Shown here one piece after another: positions 18,634-27,143 of a DNA stretch of 64,000 nt. Source of the stretch: Bacteroidaceae bacterium (GTDB lineage Bacteria; Bacteroidota; Bacteroidia; Bacteroidales; Bacteroidaceae). Where the stretch lies: NCBI GenBank assembly GCA_017534535.1, contig JAFXVZ010000017.1, positions 1-64,000 on the forward strand, in the 5' to 3' direction. The translations under genes were made by a program, and so were the position numbers. Positions within the stretch are counted from its first letter, which is position 1, and each line of letters opens with the position of its first letter. Under the pieces are notes generated by a model. The model saw nothing but the letters and a program-made list of their open reading frames with translations, made no database searches and was not told the origin of the DNA.

Positions 18634-18666
18634 TTTGTCCGATATATCCAAATATCTTTAACTTTG
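18634..18666 (+). promoter_or_regulatory. Promoter of metY
   Basis: TTTG (18634-18637), a 21-bp spacer and TAACTTTG (18659-18666) match the Bacteroidetes vegetative promoter at every defined position. Transcription should start near 18673, leaving a leader of about 30 nt, too short for a SAM or cobalamin riboswitch. Confidence 0.8.
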
Positions 18667-18704
18667 CAGCAGAAAAATTAAGTAAAACTAAAAAAAATAC
18701 GATT

Positions 18705-19994
18705 ATGGCAACAAAGAATTATCGTTTTGAAACTCTCCAGCTGCATGTAGGGCAGGAGCAAGCAGACCCGACAACCGATTCACGTGCGGTACCTATTTAT
18801 CAAACTACCTCATACGTGTTCCGTAATTCACAGCATGCAGCCGACCGTTTCGGCTTGCGAGATGCTGGTAACATCTATGGCCGACTCACCAACACCACTC
18901 AAGGTGTATTTGAAGATAGAATAGCTGCGCTGGAAGGAGGTACAGCTGCATTGGCTGTAGCCAGTGGAGCAGCTGCTATTACGTATGCCTTACAGAATGT
19001 AGCCCATAATGGTGACCACATCATCGCCGCCAATAACCTGTATGGAGGCACTTTCAATCTGATTGAGCATACACTTACAACACAAGGCATCACTACCACC
19101 ATCGTAGATCCAAGCGACTTTGATGCTGTTGATGGAGCTTTCCAAACCAACACCAAAGCCATCATTGTAGAGACTTTTGGCAACCCCAATGCCAGTGTGA
19201 CTGACATAGAACAGATTGCTACCATCGCACACAAGCACAACACCTTATTGATTGTGGATAACACATTCGCTACACCTTATATATTCCGTCCATTAGAACA
19301 TGGGGCAGACGTTGTGATAGAGTCTGCCACCAAGTTCATCGGAGGCCACGGAAGTACTTTGGGTGGTGTCATCATCGAAGCCGGCAAGTTCGACTGGAAA
19401 GCCAATGCCGATAAGTATCCATCACTGGCTCAACCAGATCCCAGCTATCATGGAGCCGTCTTTGCAGATGTAGCTGGCCCAGCTGCCTTTGTAACTCGCA
19501 TCCGTGCCGTCATCTTAAGAGACACAGGTGCATGTATCGCCCCCATCAGTGCCTGGATTCTATTACAGAGCTTAGAAACCCTGTCTTTGCGTGTAGAACG
19601 TCATGTCAACAATGCCCTGAAAGTTGTGGAGTTCCTGGCTAATCATCCTAAGGTGGCAAAGGTAAACCATCCTTCCCTGCCCAACCATCCAGATCATGCC
19701 TTGTACAACAAGCTATTCCCGAATGGCGCAGGCTCCATTTTCACTTTTGAAGTGAAAGGTGGACAGGAAGAGGCATGGAAATTCATCGACAACCTACAGA
19801 TATTCTCACTTTTAGCTAACGTGGCAGATGTCAAGAGTTTAGTGATTCATCCTGCCACCACCACCCACTCACAACTAAGCCCAGCAGAACTGGAAGAGCA
19901 GCACATTTACCCATCTACAATTCGACTAAGCATAGGCACAGAACACATCGACGACATCATTGAAGATTTGAGCCAAGCATTAGATTCAATCTAA
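18705..19994 (+). CDS. metY: O-acetylhomoserine sulfhydrylase
   Basis: A 429-residue PLP enzyme of the Cys/Met metabolism family. It makes homocysteine (or a related thiol) from O-acetylhomoserine and sulfide, feeding methionine synthesis in the cytosol. The start YRFETLQLHVGQEQ with TTDSRAVPIYQTTSYVF, the long length (about 430 rather than 380) and the segment SLAQPDPSYHGAVFADVAGP are diagnostic for MetY rather than MetB/MetC. The PLP lysine is K210 in ESATKFIGGHGSTLGG, and VVDNTFATPY lies before it. It is divergent from an Lrp-type regulator with a consensus promoter between them. A stack of hairpins follows about 60 bp downstream. Confidence 0.93.
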   Translation: MATKNYRFETLQLHVGQEQADPTTDSRAVPIYQTTSYVFRNSQHAADRFGLRDAGNIYGRLTNTTQGVFEDRIAALEGGTAALAVASGAAAITYALQNVAHNGDHIIAANNLYGGTFNLIEHTLTTQGITTTIVDPSDFDAVDGAFQTNTKAIIVETFGNPNASVTDIEQIATIAHKHNTLLIVDNTFATPYIFRPLEHGADVVIESATKFIGGHGSTLGGVIIEAGKFDWKANADKYPSLAQPDPSYHGAVFADVAGPAAFVTRIRAVILRDTGACIAPISAWILLQSLETLSLRVERHVNNALKVVEFLANHPKVAKVNHPSLPNHPDHALYNKLFPNGAGSIFTFEVKGGQEEAWKFIDNLQIFSLLANVADVKSLVIHPATTTHSQLSPAELEEQHIYPSTIRLSIGTEHIDDIIEDLSQALDSI

Positions 19995-20051
19995 TCAATT
20001 TTAGGGTATTAAGGTTTGTTTTCTGGATTGACTTGTCATACCCCACCCACC

Positions 20052-20122
20052 GCTTGATGCTATCAAGCCACAGCGGCTCTCGCCTCTCGCGAGAGCCGTT
20101 CTCATTTCCGACGAGAACGGCT
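20052..20122. repeat. Three stacked hairpins, two mutually exclusive
   Basis: Hairpin A: GCTTGAT and ATCAAGC (20052-20068, 3-nt loop). Hairpin B: CGGCTCTCGC and GCGAGAGCCG (20074-20098, 5-nt loop). Hairpin C: AGCCGTTCTC and GAGAACGGCT (20094-20122, 9-nt loop). All stems are perfect. B and C share AGCCG at 20094-20098, so an RNA could form only one of the two. They lie 58-128 bp after metY and before the next promoter; no clear U-tract follows C. Confidence 0.7.
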
Positions 20123-20176
20123 ATGAAACAAAGCTTTCCCTTTTACGTAATCCAACAAAAAAGCCTTGATTAAATC

Positions 20177-20207
20177 ATTGCGATAACAGATAAAATTTGT
20201 ATATTTG
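20177..20207 (+). promoter_or_regulatory. Promoter of the LRR lipoprotein operon
   Basis: ATTG (20177-20180), 19 bp, then TATATTTG (20200-20207): the -7 box is a perfect consensus match and the -33 box has one mismatch. The ATG lies about 63 bp downstream. Confidence 0.7.
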
Positions 20208-20270
20208 CAGTTAAAAGTTACCTGAAGTTTTTCAAAGTTGCACAAAGGGAAACTATAAATAGATAAAAAT

Positions 20271-22175
20271 ATGAGCAAGAAATTCCTAAGCTACGTAGCA
20301 AGTTTACTAATGTTGGTTGGTTGCTCTAATGAAGACTCATTGATTGAGCAACAAGGCAATGCTGAAGGGATGAAGACATTCACTTCATTTACTGCCACTC
20401 TTGATGATGTGGCTGACACTCGTGCATTTATGGCTAATGGCCAGACACTTGACAGTAAAAAGCACATCTCCTGGAATGATGGTGATTACATCTCTGTGTT
20501 CAGTGATAAAGACAGGGAGCTAAAGCACTATCGGTTAGAGAACATCAGAAACAACTCTGCCACATTTACCGGCGAAAATGTTATGGGAACCAAGTTCTTT
20601 GGGGTTTATCCTGCCCAAGGTTGGACGGTGGACAAAAACAATCCCGACATCCTACACTATACCACTTATAGCCCAACTGTCAACAATGACGAGGAATATT
20701 CATTCAACATTCCCATGGTGGCAAGAAGCAATACTAACAGTCTCACATTCAAACAGGTAATGGGTGCCGTTCACATTTCTTTCCAAGGCATATATAGATT
20801 GAGATATGCATACTTCATTGGCTACAACAACGAGAGTCTGGGTGGGACTGGAACGATTGACCTGTCGGCAGAAAAACCTGTATTCAAGGTTGATGAAGAT
20901 GCGGAAGATATTAACGAAGTGAATGGCATCTGGTTTGATAAGGACCAGATTACAGATTCAGAGGCTAAAGACATCTACTTTTTTATTCCACCTATGACCT
21001 TAGAGGATGGTTTTTATCTGGAAATACATGGCTATGACGAAGACGGAAAAGAAGTGGTATATGCCAAGCCTTCTAACAACAAGCTAACTGTTGAACCTGG
21101 CAAAATCTACCATTTTGAAACAGTAGATGCCGGTGATTTGATTCCAACGGGAGAACCTATTGAATTTGATTACGATACAATCTACAATGCATTGATGGAC
21201 TTCTACTACGCCATGAACGGCGATAACTGGGAAGAAAACTATGGTTGGGGCAATAAGGATTTGCCTTTCAGCGAGTGGTATGGCCTGGAAGCTGATGGTA
21301 ATACCGTTTATAGTATTGATATGCAGTATAACAAGGTAACAGGAGATGTTCCAGCTTCAATTGCTAATATATCGTCCTTACAATCCTTTGTCATTGCAGG
21401 ACGCCTATGGGATGATGATGAAATAGTTCAATATCCTGACGTGATTACATTACCTGCTGAATTCTCACAATTAACCAATCTATTAGGACTGACTCTATCG
21501 GGATGCAGCCTAAGCACCCTGCCAGATCTGTCTGGTATGACTAAGTTAGGAAATGTCGAATTGGAAGACAACCAGTTATCAGGTACTTTGCCTGAAGTGT
21601 TCGCCACTTTGCCCAATTTGAGTGATCTGAAATTAGCCAACAACCTTTTCAGCGGATCAATACCAGCATCCTATTTCAAGCCAGCCGGCGATTGGAGACA
21701 TTTGGATCTATTTGACAATCAACTGAGTGGAACCATCTCCAAAGCTCAACAACAATCCCAAATGTGGCAGAATCTGGAAGAAAACAAACTGAATCATCAG
21801 AAGGATGGTGATGTTATCGTGGAAGGTAGCATCTATTACATAGGTGGCTTTGACGAAGATAGTTTCCAGTTATCCGTAGGAGAGGAAAAGCAGCTACCTT
21901 TAAACATATTGCATGACAATGCTCAAGACACAAGTTTAACTTATTCTATCGTTTACTGGAAAGATAACAATGGTGACTGGGGCGAAAGCAGTGATAGTGC
22001 ACCATTCTCAATCGACCAGAATGGTAAAGTCAAAGCATTAAGAACTGGCTATGGAGAGGTAAGTGTTAAGCCTGCTGTCGGATATGGTGTAACATACAAT
22101 TTTACCATTGAAGTGAGTGCTTCAGTGAATACAGGGAACGAGGAATTCACAGATAAAGAAACTATTAACTGGTAA
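20271..22175 (+). CDS. Fimbrillin-like lipoprotein with leucine-rich repeats
   Basis: A 634-residue lipoprotein (signal MSKKFLSYVASLLMLVGC, lipobox Cys18). Residues 35-290 form a fimbrillin-like beta domain (FTATLDDVADTRAF, HISWNDGDYISVFSD, FFGVYPAQGW, FKQVMGAVHISF). Residues 300-510 contain leucine-rich repeats of the plant-like type, preceded by a cap with FYYAMNGDNWEENYGWG, with units such as LTNLLGLTLSGCSLSTLP and LPNLSDLKLANNLFSGSIP. The last 110 residues look like an Ig-type Big domain. It is probably anchored to the outer membrane and could bind protein or glycan ligands. It is the first gene of a two-gene operon. The exact role is unknown. Confidence 0.82.
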   Translation: MSKKFLSYVASLLMLVGCSNEDSLIEQQGNAEGMKTFTSFTATLDDVADTRAFMANGQTLDSKKHISWNDGDYISVFSDKDRELKHYRLENIRNNSATFTGENVMGTKFFGVYPAQGWTVDKNNPDILHYTTYSPTVNNDEEYSFNIPMVARSNTNSLTFKQVMGAVHISFQGIYRLRYAYFIGYNNESLGGTGTIDLSAEKPVFKVDEDAEDINEVNGIWFDKDQITDSEAKDIYFFIPPMTLEDGFYLEIHGYDEDGKEVVYAKPSNNKLTVEPGKIYHFETVDAGDLIPTGEPIEFDYDTIYNALMDFYYAMNGDNWEENYGWGNKDLPFSEWYGLEADGNTVYSIDMQYNKVTGDVPASIANISSLQSFVIAGRLWDDDEIVQYPDVITLPAEFSQLTNLLGLTLSGCSLSTLPDLSGMTKLGNVELEDNQLSGTLPEVFATLPNLSDLKLANNLFSGSIPASYFKPAGDWRHLDLFDNQLSGTISKAQQQSQMWQNLEENKLNHQKDGDVIVEGSIYYIGGFDEDSFQLSVGEEKQLPLNILHDNAQDTSLTYSIVYWKDNNGDWGESSDSAPFSIDQNGKVKALRTGYGEVSVKPAVGYGVTYNFTIEVSASVNTGNEEFTDKETINW

Positions 22176-22193
22176 ATTTAGGAGGACATGAAT

Positions 22194-23072
22194 ATGAAAA
22201 AAATATACTTTTGTTTAACGGCAATCCTGTTCATAACGGCAGGATGTTCTAATGACGAACTTGCCAACAATGGTGCCAAATATCCCGTTGCCCAGAAAAA
22301 CACCATTACCACCATCAATGCCACAACGGAAGATGCCAATACACGTACAACTCTGGTGGATGGACATAAGGTGGTGTGGCATGAGGATGATATGATTAAC
22401 GTACTCTCAAATGAGTCGGATTATGACGAGTGGACTAATTATGGTAATTATTTCATTAATTCAGGTGTTGGTACAACATCTGCCACATTCAGTGGTGAAG
22501 AAATCAGTGGCAATACTTTCTATGCCTTCAGCCCCGGCAGCATTGAAGAATGGGATGTGGCGAAAGAGCAGTTTAACTTGTATTGGAATTATTCAGCTGT
22601 TTTTGGAGATGAGCCGGAAGAAAATAGTCATGTCATCCCTATGGCAGCTAAGAGTTCAGACAACAATATGCAGTTTAAACAATTGGGTGGATTGCTGCAT
22701 TTCCAGATAAAAGGCTCGGCCCAACTGACAGGTGTGTATTTAAGAGGCAACAATAATGAACGATTCCCGGATTATATTACCATAGATCTTTCATCAGAAG
22801 AGCCTGCCTTAATCTTTAATTTAGAAGAAAGTTATCAAGATGAGATCTATTGCGAACCAGAGAATTATGTTCAAATGCTTTCAAAGACAGAACCATTAGA
22901 TGTGTATATACTATTGCCAGCAGGCATGGCTTTCTCTAAGGGTGTGACTCTGGTTGTTAAAACATACGACATTGATAATAATTCTTGGCCAATCTTTGAG
23001 AAAAGTACAAACCAACCTATCACCATCAGCCGAGCCAAAGTCACCCACTTTACTGCTTTCGAGACAGAATAA
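22194..23072 (+). CDS. Fimbrillin-like lipoprotein
   Basis: A 292-residue lipoprotein (signal MKKIYFCLTAILFITAGC, lipobox Cys18). It repeats the beta domain of the gene before it: INATTEDANTRTTLVDGHKV followed by VVWHEDDMINVLS, FYAFSPGSIEEW, MQFKQLGGLLHFQIKG and VYILLPAGMAFSKGV, without the leucine-rich repeats. The start is set by an unusually strong Shine-Dalgarno sequence, AGGAGG at 22180-22185, which is 8 nt before ATG 22194 but only 2 nt before the in-frame ATG at 22188. Such ribosome sites are rare in Bacteroidetes. The gene follows the LRR lipoprotein by 18 bp and both end at the terminator at 23168. Its function is unknown; the pair is probably surface-exposed. Confidence 0.8.
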   Translation: MKKIYFCLTAILFITAGCSNDELANNGAKYPVAQKNTITTINATTEDANTRTTLVDGHKVVWHEDDMINVLSNESDYDEWTNYGNYFINSGVGTTSATFSGEEISGNTFYAFSPGSIEEWDVAKEQFNLYWNYSAVFGDEPEENSHVIPMAAKSSDNNMQFKQLGGLLHFQIKGSAQLTGVYLRGNNNERFPDYITIDLSSEEPALIFNLEESYQDEIYCEPENYVQMLSKTEPLDVYILLPAGMAFSKGVTLVVKTYDIDNNSWPIFEKSTNQPITISRAKVTHFTAFETE

Positions 23073-23167
23073 GCTGATTAGGTTATGTTAATACATTCAA
23101 ATGTTTGCAACATAACTATTAATCAAACACCCGATAACTAACACAAACGATACTTTTTAATTGATTT

Positions 23168-23197
23168 AGCTGCGGCCTTAATGATAAGGTCGCAGCT
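23168..23197 (+). terminator. Terminator after the LRR lipoprotein operon
   Basis: AGCTGCGGCCTTA and TAAGGTCGCAGCT form a 13-bp stem with one mismatch or wobble and a 4-nt loop, followed by a T-tract on the plus strand. It lies between convergent operons and its T-tract touches the stop of the GH3 gene. Confidence 0.85.
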
Positions 23198-23201
23198 TTT
23201 T

Positions 23202-26200
23202 TCATTTCTTCATCGCATCATAGATGGCTTGCATCATCTTGGGACGGATGTTCATGCTGCCTAATTTGGGATTCCAGGAATCGGGATGCACGCGATTACT
23301 GAGGAACACATAAATAAAGTGGTTGGTGGGATCCACCCAGACGCAAGTGCCGGTAAAGCCAGTATGCCCATATACTGTGGCTGGGGCATCATCGGGACAA
23401 GGACTCTTCGACTTATTCGCCACATCAGGCTTGTCGAAGCCCAAGCCTCGGCGACTGATTCGCGACTTGCTGGTGGTGAATAACTTGCAGGTACTCTCAC
23501 TAAGATATCGTCTGCCATTAAACTCTCCTCCATTCATCAGCATCTGATAGACCTTTGCCACCTCGGTGGCATTAGAAAAAAGACCTGCATTACCAGACAC
23601 GCCACCTTGGAAGGCAGCTGCTTCATCATGTACGTAGCCTTGCAGTAACTGCTTACGCAAGAATTTATCCTGTGAAGTAGGTACAATCTGATCCTTAGCG
23701 ATATGCTGCAAAGGACGAAAACCCGTGCGTTTCAAACCCATAGGCTGATAGAATTCACGATCCACATACTCGTCGAGGGATATGCCGGTGAGCTGTTCCA
23801 CCACCTGCTGTAACAAGATGAAGTTCACATCACTGTAACGATAAGTACGAGAACGCAATGTGGCATCCACAATCTTGGCGTGATATACTTCCTTGAATGA
23901 AGGGGAGAGCCACACACCCTCTGCCACCTGAAGAGGATAATTAGCAGATTGGTGGTCAGACACAAAAGAGTCAATATATTGATAATCAGGATTAATCCAG
24001 TCGCGAGCCGCTATCTGGATAGTATGCAGTTTATCACGCTTGTTACTCAAGATGCTACCCTCATAACTATCCTTATCGATAGCCTCTCGATAGAATGAGA
24101 TGGAAGCTGGCAAGCCCGATTCATGGTAAAGCAGACTTCGCATGGTAATGGTCTGCTTATCCGTGCCTTTCAGATAAGGAAGATAGGTTGCCACACGTTC
24201 CGTCAAACTAATCTTCCCTTGGTCATAGAGTTTCATAACAGCCAACAGGGTAGCAGTGGTTTTTGTCATAGACGCAAGATCATAGACATCCGTCTGCCTT
24301 ACGGGCAAGACAGCCTCACCCTCGCGACCAGTGTCTTTATAAGTATGATTGCCGAATACCTTATTATAAATAAAATGCCCGTCTTTCATCACAACCACTT
24401 GGCACCCAGGGAAGGCTTGTTCACGAATACCCCATTGTGCTAGTGTATCTATGGCATGCAGTTTTTTGGAATCAAAGCCAAAGTCCTCTGGAGAAAAAAC
24501 AGGATCCAACTCTGGCACGAGGTCAGTACCCTCACCAGCCTTCATCAATCCGCCGATTGAGGTAGAAAGCCTGCCGGTGATGGGAGCCATGCCTGCCATA
24601 GCCCTCGCCACATGCACTTGTATAGCCTCAGCTTTATCGTGTGCAATCACCACAGCATCAGCTGCCTGCACAGCCTGAGGCAAGCGGGTAAGGTCTTTCT
24701 GCGCAATAAAGAATGCCGACACTACCGCATTGGTGGGTTTGTATTCATTGAAGAAAGTCTGATAGGCATTCAGCTCACGACTAGTAACTGTCACTATCAC
24801 ACGTTTGAAGCCGTTCAGCTTACTAATTAATTGCTGACGGGTATTGGCTGAAGTTTCAGCAGACAAGCCCAACACCTGAACCTTAACATGCTTCGAGAGT
24901 TCATCGACAAACGGTTTAATAGCCGAAGCGTTATTGCCCACATTGAGCACTACCACAGGACCTTCGCCAATATCAATTGGCAATGAAGGGCGTGTATTGC
25001 CCGTCATCACCACAGCTGCTTGAGCCAAGCGGTTCGCAAAGTCGTTCGCCTCTAAAGTGTTAATGCGTTGTTCCAAACCAGAAATCTGTATAAATGGTTT
25101 CTTTGTCAAGCCCAACACATATTTATACATCAGCACCTTCTTGCAATGCAGGTTGATGTCCCCCTCCTTCAACTGGCCTTTTGCCACCGCATTCAAGATG
25201 GCATCCATCTCAGGTTTTATCTGCGAGGGAACCAACAACATGTCGTTGCCAGCCATCAGTGCCTGCAGAGATGCAGAACCACCATTGATGGCACCCTTCA
25301 TCTCTAAGGCATCAGTAAATTTCAGGCCACTGAAACCCAGCTCTTTTTCCAGCAAGTCGTTGACGATGTTATGCGACAAAGATGAAGCCAAGCCTTTACG
25401 TTCCGTTAAAGCAGGAATATCAAGATGGCCCACCATCACTCCATCAATGCCGGCATCAAAAGCCTCACGGAACGGCACCAACTCGATGCTATCCAAGCGT
25501 TCACGGGTAAAGTTCAACACAGGCAATGCCTGATGTGAATCCACATCCGTATCACCATGCCCAGGGAAATGCTTAGCAACAGCCACCACTCCCCCATCTT
25601 GCAAACCTTTGCTATAGGCAATCACCTGCTTCGCCACACGATGGGGATCCTCGCCAAATGAGCGCACGTTAATAACAGGATTATTGGGATTGATATCCAC
25701 ATCGGCCACGGGTGCAAAATTCACGGTTATGCCCATCTGACGGCTTTCACGCGCCACCTCTCGGCCATATTCATAGAGCAAAGTGTCGTTAGTTATGTTA
25801 CCTAAGATTCTGTTTTTGGGGAACAGTGGCGAAGGCTTCAGCCTCATAGCCAACCCCCACTCACCATCAAGGGTAATGATGAGGGGTATGTCTGCCAACT
25901 GCTGTGCTTCGTTGGTTAGAATGGCCTGGTTCTGCAATACACCACCCGAGAAAAGCAAGCCGCCAATCTTATAGTCCTGCACCACCCGTTTAATCAGTTG
26001 CGAATTAGCAGGCGTTCTTTCTGGAGCCACCTTATAGACAAACAATTGTCCGATGCGACCACGCAAATCAAGGGTCTGCATCACAGAGTCAGCCCATGCT
26101 GCAGCCTTGCCATCGGCATGTATCATTTTTCCGAAATAGCTCTCTTTGAGGTTATTCTCATTCGGTTGCGGACGATTTAAGCCATCTGTCTCAATCTTCG

Positions 26201-26246
26201 CACTGCATAGCAGTACTGCCAGTAGCAAAAACAGTAGTCTTTTCAC
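23202..26246 (-). CDS. GH3 beta-N-acetylglucosaminidase / serine hydrolase fusion
   Basis: A 1014-residue two-enzyme protein with a short signal (MKRLLFLLLAVLLCSA). Residues 55-380 are a GH3 NagZ-like barrel: LDGEWGLAMRL, KHFPGHGDTDVDSHQ (near residue 228, with the Asp-His dyad region) and FTDALEMKGA with the likely nucleophile Asp near 312. Residues 400-560 are a GH3 C-terminal-like domain. Residues 590-1010 form a beta-lactamase/penicillin-binding-protein fold: SMTK (SxxK near 660), YSDVN (YxN equivalent near 802) and YGHTGFTGT. Such fusions are known in Bacteroidetes and are thought to act on peptidoglycan or muropeptides in the periplasm. The start is GTG at 26246, overlapping the upstream stop (GTGA), so it is coupled to the metallophosphatase. 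Confidence 0.88.
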   Translation of the reverse strand: MKRLLFLLLAVLLCSAKIETDGLNRPQPNENNLKESYFGKMIHADGKAAAWADSVMQTLDLRGRIGQLFVYKVAPERTPANSQLIKRVVQDYKIGGLLFSGGVLQNQAILTNEAQQLADIPLIITLDGEWGLAMRLKPSPLFPKNRILGNITNDTLLYEYGREVARESRQMGITVNFAPVADVDINPNNPVINVRSFGEDPHRVAKQVIAYSKGLQDGGVVAVAKHFPGHGDTDVDSHQALPVLNFTRERLDSIELVPFREAFDAGIDGVMVGHLDIPALTERKGLASSLSHNIVNDLLEKELGFSGLKFTDALEMKGAINGGSASLQALMAGNDMLLVPSQIKPEMDAILNAVAKGQLKEGDINLHCKKVLMYKYVLGLTKKPFIQISGLEQRINTLEANDFANRLAQAAVVMTGNTRPSLPIDIGEGPVVVLNVGNNASAIKPFVDELSKHVKVQVLGLSAETSANTRQQLISKLNGFKRVIVTVTSRELNAYQTFFNEYKPTNAVVSAFFIAQKDLTRLPQAVQAADAVVIAHDKAEAIQVHVARAMAGMAPITGRLSTSIGGLMKAGEGTDLVPELDPVFSPEDFGFDSKKLHAIDTLAQWGIREQAFPGCQVVVMKDGHFIYNKVFGNHTYKDTGREGEAVLPVRQTDVYDLASMTKTTATLLAVMKLYDQGKISLTERVATYLPYLKGTDKQTITMRSLLYHESGLPASISFYREAIDKDSYEGSILSNKRDKLHTIQIAARDWINPDYQYIDSFVSDHQSANYPLQVAEGVWLSPSFKEVYHAKIVDATLRSRTYRYSDVNFILLQQVVEQLTGISLDEYVDREFYQPMGLKRTGFRPLQHIAKDQIVPTSQDKFLRKQLLQGYVHDEAAAFQGGVSGNAGLFSNATEVAKVYQMLMNGGEFNGRRYLSESTCKLFTTSKSRISRRGLGFDKPDVANKSKSPCPDDAPATVYGHTGFTGTCVWVDPTNHFIYVFLSNRVHPDSWNPKLGSMNIRPKMMQAIYDAMKK

Positions 26247-27115
26247 TTTTTCTTATTCAAGGTTATTACAGTCTCACTCAGATAAATACCATTGTTACCA
26301 ATGTGCATGATAGGAACCTCGTGTCCATCAGCATCCTTCACCCTTTCAGGTTTCTCCAGGAAAGTATGCGTATGCCCACCCAGCACCAAGTCGATGCCAT
26401 GCGTCTGAGGCACGATGACATTGTCATACACATCATCTACGCCTGGGTTTGGTACGATGCCAAGGTGTGATAAGCAAATCACCACATCGCACTTCTCCTG
26501 TTCACGCAGTATCATAACCATACGATTGGCCACAGCGCCAGGCTTATGATACACAACCCCCACACTCTTGCTCTGCTGGACAAGTCCTTCTATTTGAGGA
26601 CACAAGGCAAACACACCTATCTTCACTCCATTACGCTTTAGCACCACGTAAGGCTTCACCAGTCCTTCCAATACCGTACCTTCAAAGTCGTAGTTCGAGC
26701 AGACGATGGGGAAATTGGCCATCTTAAATAGGCGAGCCATATTGTCAAGTCCAAAGTCAAACTCGTGGTTACCAATGGTCATTGCATCATACTTCATCAG
26801 ATTCATTGCCTTGATCTCCACCTCCCCTTGGTAGAGATTATAATATGGTGTACCCTGAGAGATATCACCACTATCAAAAAGCAGCATCTCAGGATGCTCC
26901 TTGCGGAATTGATCTACAAAGCCTGCCCTGCGAGTCACACCACCCATATTGGCGTTCCTAGCCGACTGCTTGGGATCAATGGGATCAATACGACTATGGG
27001 TGTCACTACTGTGCAACACGTATAAAGTTTTCGATTGACCATTGACCATTGACCATTGACTATTAACAAGCAATAAGGTCAACAACAATAATAAGGATAA
27101 ATATTTAATCTTCAT
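26243..27115 (-). CDS. Metallophosphatase, 5'-nucleotidase N-domain type
   Basis: A 290-residue secreted enzyme (signal KYLSLLLLLTLLLVNSQ). It has only the calcineurin-like catalytic half of UshA-type 5'-nucleotidases: SDTHSRIDP, FDSGDISQGTPYYN, MTIGNHEFDFG, ICLSHLGI and LVLGGHTHTF, giving all five metal-binding motifs. The substrate-binding C-domain is supplied by the gene upstream. The pair together would release phosphate from nucleotides in the periplasm. A four-copy 7-bp repeat (27034-27061) lies inside the signal-peptide region and encodes NSQWSMVNGQS, so a change of one repeat unit would shift the frame. The start is the ATG at 27115; an ATG at 27124 is also in frame. Confidence 0.86.
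   Translation of the reverse strand: MKIKYLSLLLLLTLLLVNSQWSMVNGQSKTLYVLHSSDTHSRIDPIDPKQSARNANMGGVTRRAGFVDQFRKEHPEMLLFDSGDISQGTPYYNLYQGEVEIKAMNLMKYDAMTIGNHEFDFGLDNMARLFKMANFPIVCSNYDFEGTVLEGLVKPYVVLKRNGVKIGVFALCPQIEGLVQQSKSVGVVYHKPGAVANRMVMILREQEKCDVVICLSHLGIVPNPGVDDVYDNVIVPQTHGIDLVLGGHTHTFLEKPERVKDADGHEVPIMHIGNNGIYLSETVITLNKKK
27034..27061. repeat. Intragenic ATTGACC heptamer array
   Basis: Four heptamers (ATTGACC three times, then ATTGACT) lie inside the metallophosphatase gene, right after the hydrophobic core of its signal peptide. Seven is not a multiple of three. The unit equals the one at the GH2/xth junction. Confidence 0.8.
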
Positions 27116-27143
27116 ATTATTCATTATTCATTATTCATTATTC
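27116..27143. repeat. ATTATTC heptamer array at gene junction
   Basis: Four perfect ATTATTC heptamers cover the junction between the two 5'-nucleotidase-type genes: the stop of the first and one of the possible ATG codons of the second both lie in it. Confidence 0.75.

Noticed and set aside
18667..18704. SAM or cobalamin riboswitch before metY
   Set aside because: The mapped-looking promoter leaves a leader of only about 30 nt, too short for either.
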